Of a stretch of DNA of 19,827 nt, positions 8,201 to 16,021 are shown in pieces. The stretch's first letter is position 1. Every line of letters starts with the position of its first letter. The translations under genes and the position numbers were made by a program. The notes beneath the pieces were generated by a model. That model was given only the letters and a program-made list of their open reading frames with translations, did not search any database and was not told where the DNA came from. The DNA comes from JAZDEY01 sp043808325 [NCBI: Candidatus Eiseniibacteriota bacterium] (lineage in GTDB: Bacteria > Arandabacterota > Arandabacteria > Arandabacterales), in NCBI GenBank assembly GCA_043808325.1, contig JAZDEY010000017.1, positions 1-19,827 of the forward strand, read 5' to 3'.

Positions 8201-8366
8201 GTGCGTCCCTCAGCCTTCCCTCCAGCACGACTTGCCCATAGTCCTTGCGCTCGGCAAAGAGCTCGCCAGGGACAACATTGGCTCCATACAGAACTCGCCA
8301 GCCAAGTCCCTCAAGCCAAGAAAGCGCGACTTCCTCGACTTCCGATTCGGCGAAGGCCTTGTTCAT
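5217..8366 (-). CDS. hsdR: Type I restriction enzyme R subunit (HsdR)
   Basis: A 1049-aa protein of normal HsdR length. An N-terminal nuclease domain shows D145 in RRPDIVLF, E159 and K161 in LIELKNP, and a QxxxY-like motif near 175-180. Two RecA-like translocase domains follow: Walker A GSGKS (325-329), DEAH (429-432) and FTGTP (458-462), with a helicase C half to about residue 700. The C-terminal helical region should bind the HsdM2S core. It translocates DNA with ATP and cuts at a distance from an unmethylated site. The ATG at 8366 overlaps the HEPN stop (ATGA), so translation is probably coupled. All key residues look intact. Confidence 0.95.
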   Translation of the reverse strand: MNKAFAESEVEEVALSWLEGLGWRVLYGANVVPGELFAERKDYGQVVLEGRLRDALACLNPNLPAEAIEDAFRKVTRPEGPTLEVRNRAIHRMLVDGVTVEYRTPDGSIRGAQAQVVDFDDPGNNDWVAINQFTVAENKHVRRPDIVLFVNGLPLALIELKNPADENATIWSAFQQIQTYKSELPAFFAYNCLLVVSDGLQARIGTLTAGREWFKPWRTVSGEEVANPHLPELEVMIEGVFETRRLLDLVQHFIVFEDDGSSNLVKKMAGYHQVHAVNVAVVETLRAAKLREALLVAEPTPGYGAGRRGGNLGDRRIGVVWHTQGSGKSLTMAFYAGRIIREPKMENPTIVVLTDRNDLDDQLFGTFSRCQDILRQPPVQAESRADLREKLSVEAGGVIFTTIHKFFPEEKGDRHPVLSQRRNIVVIADEAHRSQYDFIDGFARHMRDALPNASFIGFTGTPIELTDKNTRAVFGDYISVYDIQRAVEDKATVPIYYESRLAKLELDERERPKIDPEFEEVTEGEEVERKEKLKTRWAQLEAIVGSEKRLKLVAKDIVEHFEQRLDAMEGKALVVCMSRRICVELYREIVALRPDWPAHDANGDDEGSIKVVMTGSASDPLGWQPHIRNKSRREVLAKRFRNPGDPLKMVLVRDMWLTGFDAPSLHTMYVDKPMRGHGLMQAIARVNRVFRDKPGGLVVDYLGLAHELKAALAIYTESGGTGKTAVDQKQAVAAMLEKYEICCGLFHRFDWSRWITGSAAERLGLLPPAQEHVLAQEDGKDRLLGAVQQLSQAFALAVPHEDALRIRDDVGFFQAVRASLAKRAEGEAKTEEELDLAVRQIVSRAVASEGVVDIFAAAGLKKPDISILSDGFLAEVKGMPQRNLAVELLRKLLSGEINTRRRKNVVQARSFAEMLEKALLRYKNRAIEAAQVIEELIELAKQMREAGARGEALGLREDEVAFYDALETNDSAVKVLGDETLRTIARELVTTVRANVTIDWTVRENVRAQLRVLVKRVLRKYGYPPDKEAKATQTVLEQAEVLSEEWATA

Positions 8367-8818
8367 AGTATCCCTGGCGGGACCAAATCACGGTGACTAT
8401 CTCGCAGCCAGGCAACGACGTCCTCACGCAGAGTCCCTACGAATTCTAGGAGCTCGGCGACGTCATCCCCGGTCACACCGCCCACGCTATCATACTGGAT
8501 GGCGTTTCGCCTCCTGCTGCAATTTTCAAGATACGCCGCGTCAGCCTTTCGAACGGGACCCAATATGAGAGGAATTGCCTGAAGAGTCATCTGGTGATGC
8601 CGGGCACGCCCGACACGGTATCCGGACGCAGCGAGCAGTATGGTGGCCAGCTTCAGAGCAGCATTATAAGCGATGCCGAAGCGCCAATCAGCGGAAATGC
8701 TCCCGGAGGAAGCATCCTTGGCATCCCGGTCGGCAATCTGCAGCAGATCCTTTATCTCCTGCTGACTGGGCCGATGAGCTTTGATCCAGCCGTCAGCGGC
8801 CCATTGCTCTAAGCTCAT
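8363..8818 (-). CDS. HEPN-domain protein paired with a nucleotidyltransferase
   Basis: A 151-aa mostly helical protein. The motif RRRNAIQYD (residues 102-110) at the end of a long helix is typical of HEPN proteins encoded next to minimal nucleotidyltransferases. In the best-known toxins (HepT) the catalytic motif is RX4HXY; here the histidine is absent and the sequence is RN-x3-Y, as in other HEPN subfamilies, so RNase activity cannot be assumed. The start at 8818 is preferred: GGTGG lies 5-6 nt upstream and the overlap with the previous gene is 26 bp, against 62 bp for the ATG at 8854. Its stop overlaps the hsdR start. Together with the upstream gene it forms a toxin-antitoxin-like pair inside the hsd operon. 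Confidence 0.75.
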   Translation of the reverse strand: MSLEQWAADGWIKAHRPSQQEIKDLLQIADRDAKDASSGSISADWRFGIAYNAALKLATILLAASGYRVGRARHHQMTLQAIPLILGPVRKADAAYLENCSRRRNAIQYDSVGGVTGDDVAELLEFVGTLREDVVAWLRDSHRDLVPPGIL

Positions 8819-9380
8819 TTTCGCCACCGATGATGAAGACCTTGGGTTCTGCAAGAATGGCTATCAGAAAATGATCCTTCTCCCGAACCCTTCTTTTGAA
8901 CTCCGTCAGAGTCAGGACGAATGGGTTCACTTCTCGGCCAACCTGAGACTCGACCCCAGAGAGCATTGTGGAAACCTCACGCAGACCAAGGGATCCGACA
9001 ACACAGAGGTCTATGTCACTCCCAGCCCTCTCCTCACCCTTCACGATCGATCCGAAGATGAAGGCGACCCTCACCTGAGGAACCTGTAACCTTTCCCTCA
9101 GGATGTCGACAAGCCCAGCGGTCTTGAGCACTATCATGCGGATATCTTCATAGAGGGGATGGTCCCGATTAGCCTTGTAGTAAAGCCTGTTGCCGTCCCG
9201 TCTCGCAGAGATAAGGTCCATTCTGACCATCTTCTTGAGATCGTCCCTGACGGTACCCACGGTGAGGCCCGAACGACGAGCCAATTCTCGGAGGTGGAGT
9301 TCATCCGATCCAGAACCAAAGAGGAGCCGGAACATCTCTGCCCGCACCTTCGACGACAGCATTTTGGCTAGTAGGTTCAT
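8793..9380 (-). CDS. Nucleotidyltransferase with N-terminal winged helix (MNT-like)
   Basis: A 195-aa protein. Residues 1-70 form a winged-helix DNA-binding domain (LHLRELARRSGLTVGTVRDD, 28-47, then a basic wing RRDGNRLYYK). Residues 100-190 are a minimal nucleotidyltransferase with the complete GSX10DXD signature (G110, S111, D122, D124; FGSIVKGEERAGSDIDL). In characterised MNT/HEPN pairs the NT modifies or blocks the HEPN toxin. The added winged helix suggests it also represses its own promoter, and palindromes lie directly upstream (9382-9422). No ribosome binding site precedes the ATG, so the message may be leaderless. It lies 70 bp after hsdS, the largest gap in the run. Confidence 0.85.
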   Translation of the reverse strand: MNLLAKMLSSKVRAEMFRLLFGSGSDELHLRELARRSGLTVGTVRDDLKKMVRMDLISARRDGNRLYYKANRDHPLYEDIRMIVLKTAGLVDILRERLQVPQVRVAFIFGSIVKGEERAGSDIDLCVVGSLGLREVSTMLSGVESQVGREVNPFVLTLTEFKRRVREKDHFLIAILAEPKVFIIGGENELRAMGR

Positions 9381-9381
9381 G

Positions 9382-9422
9382 ATTGTATGCTTATACCATA
9401 CAATTGAATGGTATTACCATAC
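9382..9422 (-). promoter_or_regulatory. Palindromic operator and promoter region of the NT/HEPN pair
   Basis: ATTGTATG (9382-9389) and CATACAAT (9397-9404) form an 8-bp inverted repeat with a 7-bp spacer. ATGGTA-T-TACCAT (9408-9420) is a 13-bp palindrome. TACCATAC occurs twice, at 9394 and 9415, exactly 21 bp (two helix turns) apart. The stretch is AT-rich between GC-rich genes, with -10-like TACAAT or TATAAG on the minus strand. The likely binder is the winged helix of the adjacent gene. Confidence 0.6.
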
Positions 9423-9450
9423 GTTTCTGAGACTTCTGTCCGGAACCCAA

Positions 9451-12340
<2,890 letters not shown>

Positions 12341-12450
12341 CACCTACCTCGCACGCGCTCAACCGTCAATACTATGTGAGTCATTGACCGCAAAGCCCTT
12401 GACCTAACCAGCATCTGCACCTGGGAATCGATTTCGACGGTATGCTGACC

Positions 12451-12479
12451 ATCATATCACCCAGATTCATAGCTTTCAA
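12451..12479 (-). promoter_or_regulatory. Promoter of the hsd operon
   Basis: On the minus strand TTGAAA (12474-12479) and TATGAT (12451-12456) are separated by exactly 17 bp, each with 5 of 6 consensus matches. Transcription would start near 12444, giving a leader of about 105 nt before hsdM. Confidence 0.65.
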
Positions 12480-12596
12480 GCGCTTATTGGAGCGTTCACT
12501 TGCGCCTTTCTGCGGCAGATGTGATGTTACACGACCCTCGCCTAGGGCCGGAGGGTTTTCCCTAAAGCCCGACCGCATAGGTGACGAATAAAGAAC

Positions 12597-12626
12597 TTGA
12601 CAGTGACCTAGGCTCCTAGGTATACT
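12597..12626 (+). promoter_or_regulatory. Plus-strand promoter with a CCTAGG dyad operator
   Basis: A perfect TTGACA (12597-12602) is followed after 18 bp by TATACT (12621-12626, 5 of 6). The spacer contains ACCTAGG-CT-CCTAGGT (12606-12621), an inverted repeat with 7-bp arms. A third CCTAGG lies at 12541-12546. A repressor on the dyad would block RNA polymerase. No protein-coding frame of useful size follows; a terminator follows instead. Confidence 0.65.
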
Positions 12627-12632
12627 GTTATA

Positions 12633-12726
12633 GTCATAGGATGGTAGGGTGATCTATCCGGTGACTGAGCCGGCGCGGCCGACCGGTACAGAATGCCCGA
12701 CCTTTTTGCGCCGGCCTTTTATTTTT
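12633..12726 (+). ncRNA. Candidate small RNA of about 95 nt, unidentified
   Basis: The transcript is defined by the promoter at 12597-12626 and the terminator ending near 12726. The only ATG near its 5' end (12641) meets a stop after three codons. The 3' end converges on the gene at 12719-13483: the T-tract overlaps that gene's stop codon, so the two messages could pair over their last bases. I do not recognise it as a known RNA family. Confidence 0.5.
12669..12726 (+). terminator. Intrinsic terminator of the small RNA
   Basis: GCCGGCGC (12669-12676) pairs perfectly with GCGCCGGC (12708-12715), followed by CTTTTATTTTT on the plus strand. The 31-nt loop is long for a terminator and may hold internal structure. 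On the minus strand there is no T-tract after the stem, so the direction is clear. Confidence 0.6.
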
Positions 12727-13483
12727 CCTCGAAAGCCCTCTTGTTAGGAATCCGTGCGGGTCTCCATCCAGCCAGCTTCCGAATTAGGCCGTTGTAGTCT
12801 GAAATCGGATAGGCGGTCTTGAACTTGAACGCACCGCGGTAATCCCTTTCACCTCTCCGTGCGATCACCACCCAATAACAGTTGTCTGTCTTTCCATCAC
12901 CAAGTTCAATTGAATACTCAGACACATACATCAGGACGAGGAAACCTTTGTATCTCTGCTCATAAATCTCCCGTGAGTTCCTCAGAGTATGCCTAATCCA
13001 AGGCAACCGCTTGCCCCGCTTGGACACATAGTTGCCTGGAGCCGTTTCGTGTCTCCCGGTTAGTTCATCCTTGTACAAAAATACCTCAGGGTTCTGCCCG
13101 AAAACGATACTACGACCGAATTTATCGGTAATGCTCTGCCCGTTAAGATATGTCTTGCAGAACCTCAGTGTCTCTGCTTCATCGAAACCCCCGAAGCATG
13201 AACTAAGGTCGTGCTTTGCAGCAAAACTCTCGCAATTCCAGTGATGATAGCGCACAAGATCTAAGGCCCGCGCTATTTCCTTGCGGTCGAGATCGACCTT
13301 TCTATTACTATCTGGCTGCACTCGCCCCGCTTTATCCATGTGTATATAGTAGGTAATCTTCAGAATATCATAGAATAGCCGCGCCACTAGTCGTCCGGTA
13401 TCAAAGGGCAACAAACCGAATAACCGCCGCAATTGCTTGGCGATTTCGTCCTCCGTATCAAACTGGCTAGGATACTGTTTCAT
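12719..13483 (-). CDS. Putative PBECR-like (barnase/EndoU-type) nuclease or toxin
   Basis: A 254-aa soluble protein, no signal peptide. The C-terminal part follows the pattern I associate with PBECR-type domains (phage proteins of the barnase-EndoU-ColicinE5/D-RelE fold): RLPWIRHTLRNSREIYE (159-175), a strand FLVLMYVSEYS (181-191), YWVVIARRGERDYRG (203-217), then FKFKTAYPI (219-227). The TAYP ending after a central strand is the strongest hint. The N-terminal 150 residues are not recognised. The start has GGAG 7 nt upstream and a plausible promoter at 13506-13535. It stands alone upstream of the restriction operon and converges with the candidate small RNA. A toxin or RNase role is inference; no catalytic residues can be named safely. 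Confidence 0.55.
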   Translation of the reverse strand: MKQYPSQFDTEDEIAKQLRRLFGLLPFDTGRLVARLFYDILKITYYIHMDKAGRVQPDSNRKVDLDRKEIARALDLVRYHHWNCESFAAKHDLSSCFGGFDEAETLRFCKTYLNGQSITDKFGRSIVFGQNPEVFLYKDELTGRHETAPGNYVSKRGKRLPWIRHTLRNSREIYEQRYKGFLVLMYVSEYSIELGDGKTDNCYWVVIARRGERDYRGAFKFKTAYPISDYNGLIRKLAGWRPARIPNKRAFEEK

Positions 13484-13505
13484 GTGCTGGCTCCAATAAT
13501 TATCA

Positions 13506-13535
13506 AGTCTATGTGTCGCCCAGCACGAACGTCAA
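13506..13535 (-). promoter_or_regulatory. Promoter of the PBECR-like gene
   Basis: On the minus strand TTGACG (13530-13535, 5 of 6) and TAGACT (13506-13511, 4 of 6) are 18 bp apart. Transcription would start near 13499, about 15 nt before the ATG, leaving just enough room for the GGAG site. Confidence 0.5.
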
Positions 13536-13600
13536 GCGGAATGGGTTCATCCGGATTAGGACACTGCCGGCAAGCGGCTGATCGACGAGAACGTCGGGCG

Positions 13601-13771
13601 CTACCTCGGCACCCGTGGGTAGAGCAGGGAGCCAATCCTCACGAGCAAAGCAGTTGCCGCCACGAGCACCCCGAAATCCAGGGCCAGGACGCGGGTCGCG
13701 CTCCCACCAGTCAACATCGACATTCGCAGAGCATTGACTTCGTACGTGAGCGGATTGGCGTGGGCGATCGC
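13601..13771 (-). pseudogene. C-terminal remnant of an ABC-2 type permease
   Basis: About 56 codons ending at a TAG (13601-13603) read HANPLTYEVNALRMSML, then a hydrophobic stretch LALDFGVLVAATALL and a short tail. This is the typical last part of an ABC-2 membrane permease (NPLTYxVdALR before the final transmembrane helix). No start codon or upstream membrane helices remain; the sequence runs into the end of the nitroreductase gene. The ATPase partner is not in the window. The similarity is by eye but specific. The antisense strand reads a short open stretch that I treat as a shadow. Confidence 0.6.
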
Positions 13772-13778
13772 GCAGGCA

Positions 13779-14606
13779 TCATCCCCTGGTCCACGCGCGC
13801 AGCATCGCCTGCACCGATCGGGTCAGTTCTTTGGTGAAGTCGGCATTGAATTTGCGGAGATACATCTGCTGCCCGACATTGGCCGCGGCGGGGACCGCAC
13901 CAGCGGCCGCACCGGGGGCAAGGCCGTGGACTCCGCTATCTTCACCTCCCGCTGCCGCCATCCGCGCTTCCCGGTCTCGGTACATCTCGGCGAACTCGCT
14001 CTTGCTGAGTCGCCGGTACTTATTCTCGAATACAATGAACTTCTCGCCGAAGCGCGGGGTCAAAGGTCTCTCCTGTTGTTGCTTGGTCGGGTATCCAAAA
14101 CAGATCAGGCAGATGGGCAAAGCATACGGCGGCAGCTTGAACAACTCCTGGTGGGTCTCGTAGTTCTCCATGATGTCGCCGATGTAGCATGAACCGATCC
14201 CGAGAGATTCAGCCGCAATGACGGCGGTCTGGGCCGCTATCAGGGCATCGCAGCAAGCAATCATAAGATCGCCTTCTTGCGGCCGGCGCAGCACCTCTCC
14301 CTTCCCCTCGGCCAGAGCCTCCACCCCCGACACGGCGAAGTAGTCCCACCATCTTTGATAGTCCGCCAAGAAGAGCAGCACCAGCGGCGCCTTGGCTATG
14401 AATGGCTGGTTATCGCAGGTCTTGGCCAGCGTATCCTTGGCAGCCTGATCTTTGACATCAATGATCGAGTAGAGCATCATGTTGCCGGCCGTGGGAGAGC
14501 GCAGGGTCGCCCGCAGGATCTCGGCTTTCGCTTCCTCGCTGATTGGCCGCTCTTCGTAGGCACGGACTGACTTGCGATTGAGCAATACCTGCATGACCTG
14601 GTTCAT
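13779..14606 (-). CDS. NfsA/FRP-like nitroreductase (FMN-dependent oxidoreductase)
   Basis: A 275-aa protein. NRKSVRAYEERPI (10-22) and SPTAGNMMLYSI (37-48) are FMN-contacting segments of the nitroreductase family. IAAESLGIGSCYIG (about 128-141) and the later ICFGYPTKQ segment are also typical. The C-terminal arm YLRKFNADFTKELTRSVQAML is kept, as in NfsA-like enzymes. Before it lies a low-complexity alanine/glycine-rich linker that may be an insertion. Such enzymes reduce flavins, nitroaromatics or quinones with NAD(P)H in the cytoplasm. The start has GGAGG 6 nt upstream. Two triplets of CGATT repeats lie upstream and probably carry its regulation. It is not obviously linked to the defence genes. 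Confidence 0.88.
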   Translation of the reverse strand: MNQVMQVLLNRKSVRAYEERPISEEAKAEILRATLRSPTAGNMMLYSIIDVKDQAAKDTLAKTCDNQPFIAKAPLVLLFLADYQRWWDYFAVSGVEALAEGKGEVLRRPQEGDLMIACCDALIAAQTAVIAAESLGIGSCYIGDIMENYETHQELFKLPPYALPICLICFGYPTKQQQERPLTPRFGEKFIVFENKYRRLSKSEFAEMYRDREARMAAAGGEDSGVHGLAPGAAAGAVPAAANVGQQMYLRKFNADFTKELTRSVQAMLRAWTRG

Positions 14607-14618
14607 ATCTGGCCTCCA

Positions 14619-14660
14619 TCGGTCGATTAGTGCCGACCGTCGGACGATTATCGGTCGATT
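14619..14660. repeat. CGATT array 1: three TCGG(T/A)CGATT boxes
   Basis: Direct repeats begin at 14619, 14640 and 14651, with CGATT cores at 14624, 14645 and 14656. Spacings of 21 and 11 bp place all boxes on one face of the helix. The last box on the gene side is next to the nitroreductase ribosome binding site (14612-14616). CCGAC-C-GTCGG (14633-14643) is a small palindrome inside the array. Confidence 0.7.
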
Positions 14661-14676
14661 CCACGACCCGGACCAC

Positions 14677-14689
14677 GTTCCCTGGGAAC
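14677..14689. promoter_or_regulatory. 13-bp palindrome between the two CGATT arrays
   Basis: GTTCCC-T-GGGAAC is a perfect palindrome lying between the arrays upstream of the nitroreductase gene. It is a probable binding site for a dimeric regulator, identity unknown. Confidence 0.45.
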
Positions 14690-14713
14690 ATCTCGTTCCG
14701 CGCCCCCAATAGG

Positions 14714-14757
14714 TTTACGATTACGGCCATGGACTTTACGATTACTTTACGATTGAC
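14714..14757. repeat. CGATT array 2: three TTTACGATT boxes
   Basis: TTTACGATTAC at 14714, TTTACGATTAC at 14735 and TTTACGATTGAC at 14746. The 21- and 11-bp spacings are the same as in array 1, and every CGATT core lies exactly 94 bp from its counterpart there. The flank before the core differs consistently (TTTA instead of CGG(T/A)). Confidence 0.7.
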
Positions 14758-14769
14758 CCAGCCCCCTAA

Positions 14770-14792
14770 GGTGGTCGCAGTTTGCGACCGCC
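14770..14792. other. Stable stem-loop
   Basis: GGTGGTCGCA and TGCGACCGCC pair over 10 bp with one G-T position and a 3-nt loop. No T-tract follows on either strand. It lies just beyond array 2. Confidence 0.4.
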
Positions 14793-15130
14793 CCATCAAT
14801 CTCGGTCCTGCTCCCCTCATGGTATCACCCTACCAAGATCAACTCCAACTGAAACCAAATCTCCGGCATCAGATCGCCCGGTGCACAGCCGTCTGCTTCA
14901 TTAGGACTAAACTGCCCAGGGAATGAATGTGATGGGTGAGAACGGCAAGCAGGCGGGCAAGCGGGCGGTGTCCTAATTCGAGGCGGTGGGACTTTCGACG
15001 GCTAAAGGCGTCTAATATGGTGGGCGATGGAAACAAGTAGAGAATGTCGAGGGCCGTAACTGCGGCTTGCCAATTGACGAAGGGGTATGGTACGGTGAGG
15101 CCCAGAGTGAAGCGAGGGGGAAATCGGTCA
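14793..15130. other. Intergenic stretch without a recognisable gene
   Basis: No frame on either strand shows a protein-like composition with a ribosome binding site. A poor -35/-10 pair (TTGCCA, TACGGT, near 15070-15100) could serve the small plus-strand gene that follows. Confidence 0.4.
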
Positions 15131-15334
15131 ATGAGCAAGCGTGCAGTTCTTGGACAGCCCACGTCATTGAATCTGCCGAAGAAGTACGCTGGCCTCTGGG
15201 TCGCCGTGAAGGGAACAAAGGTCGTCGGTGCCGGGCCGACAATAGACAAAGCCCTGGCGGACGCCTCAAAGAAGGGCGAAACATCTCCTAAGCTTGTGCG
15301 TGTGCCACGTCAAGACGAGCATTACCTCTTTTGA
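15131..15334 (+). CDS. Small DUF5678-like protein, 67 aa
   Basis: The protein begins MSKRAVLGQP and carries the DUF5678 pattern: NLPKKYAGLWVAVKGTKVVG (18-37 region), then a helix DKALADASKKGETSP and a final strand LVRVPRQDEHYLF. Members are small soluble proteins of unknown role, often linked to toxin-antitoxin or retroviral-protease-like genes; no such partner is seen here. An earlier ATG (15044) is open, but similarity begins at 15131. A GAGGGGG stretch about 11 nt upstream is a stretched ribosome binding site. It is the only convincing plus-strand protein gene in the window. No terminator is evident. Confidence 0.65.
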   Translation: MSKRAVLGQPTSLNLPKKYAGLWVAVKGTKVVGAGPTIDKALADASKKGETSPKLVRVPRQDEHYLF

Positions 15335-15568
15335 GCCTGCTTTGGTGACAGATGATTAGCCGTTCTCTACTTCCGTCGAGATACCAGATACCTAACTAGG
15401 CAATTCCGCTATCTGCCACGGAAGGCAGCCGCTTCATGCCCCGCTGCATGCCTTGGATGCCATATGTGATTGTCTATCTGCGCGCCATCGGTCGATTTCA
15501 TGGTGCCGAGAAAGTGAATCGGACGGAGGCCAGCATATTGCGCACGCCTCAACGAAATATTGGGTCGC

Positions 15569-15670
15569 AGTCACATTGGGGCACGTATTCGAGATCAGAT
15601 ACAGCCCATTGTTACTAATAGCATTACGCTGACCGCCGGCGGAGGCACCTAGCAAGAGATTGCGTGTGGA
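15569..15670 (-). pseudogene. Possible remnant of a right-handed beta-helix repeat protein
   Basis: A short stretch reads NLLLGASAGGQRNAISNNG followed by LYLI. This resembles the (I)GGxxAGxRNVISGN motif of parallel beta-helix surface proteins. It is one repeat only, inside a frame otherwise without family character and with no ribosome binding site. The call is weak; chance is possible. Confidence 0.25.
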
Positions 15671-15705
15671 TTGCGTGTATCCGTGTCTCCACACGCAATA
15701 CGGAT
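15659..15705. repeat. Nested direct and inverted repeats around ATTGCGTGT
   Basis: ATTGCGTGTGG (15659-15669) is repeated as ATTGCGTGTAT 11 bp later (15670-15680) and occurs inverted as CCACACGCAAT (15689-15699), a perfect 11-bp inverted repeat. ATCCGT (15679-15684) and ACGGAT (15700-15705) form a second, interleaved inverted repeat. Confidence 0.55.
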
Positions 15706-15723
15706 GGGCCGCGATCATCCGCC

Positions 15724-15999
15724 TCAGGCATTTCGAGCCCTCTCAGGTCCCTCGCGGGAGGACTTCGCTGGAACTACTGCGATCCACTTTCCCGCCTTGG
15801 TCCTCCCCTCCACTTGCACCAATCCTTCAGACTTGAGCTGGCGCACCAGCTATTGAACCGAATGAGAACTCAATGAGGGCAGGACCTGTCTGAGCTCTTC
15901 TAGGGTGGCCCCCTCACGGCCGCTATCCCGAATGTGTTTGAGCAGCAAGGCCTTGTTCGTCTCTCGGTCGAGCCCGCGCTTGCGCGTGTAGACAGGTCG
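15724..15999 (-). pseudogene. C-terminal remnant of an AlbA_2/RecG-like ATP-binding regulator
   Basis: The frame reads YTRKRGLDRETNKALLLKHI, then a winged-helix domain (ATLEELRQVLPSLSSHSVQ, stop, LVRQLKSEGLVQVEG), ending at a TGA (15724-15726). This is the usual C-terminal winged helix of divergent-AlbA (AAA_4) ATP-binding proteins. An in-frame TAG at 15850-15852 interrupts the recognition helix and a TAG at 16000-16002 precedes the fragment, so it cannot be a working gene. The N-terminal AlbA_2 domain is absent; the receptor gene ends 20 bp further on, at 16022. Confidence 0.65.
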
Positions 16000-16021
16000 C
16001 TATGATCGCGATGGGTCGGTG

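Noticed and set aside
12621-12640. Resemblance of TTATAGTCA near the small-RNA promoter to restriction controller-protein boxes
   Set aside because: Only one half-site is similar, no controller gene is present, and type I systems do not usually use one.
13560-13622. Plus-strand stretch reading GKRLIDENVGRYLG, which looks protein-like
   Set aside because: A stop lies just before it and the ABC-2 permease remnant on the opposite strand explains the open reading.
15659-15705. H-type pseudoknot from the interleaved inverted repeats
   Set aside because: No bases remain to cross the 11-bp first stem, so both stems cannot form fully at once.
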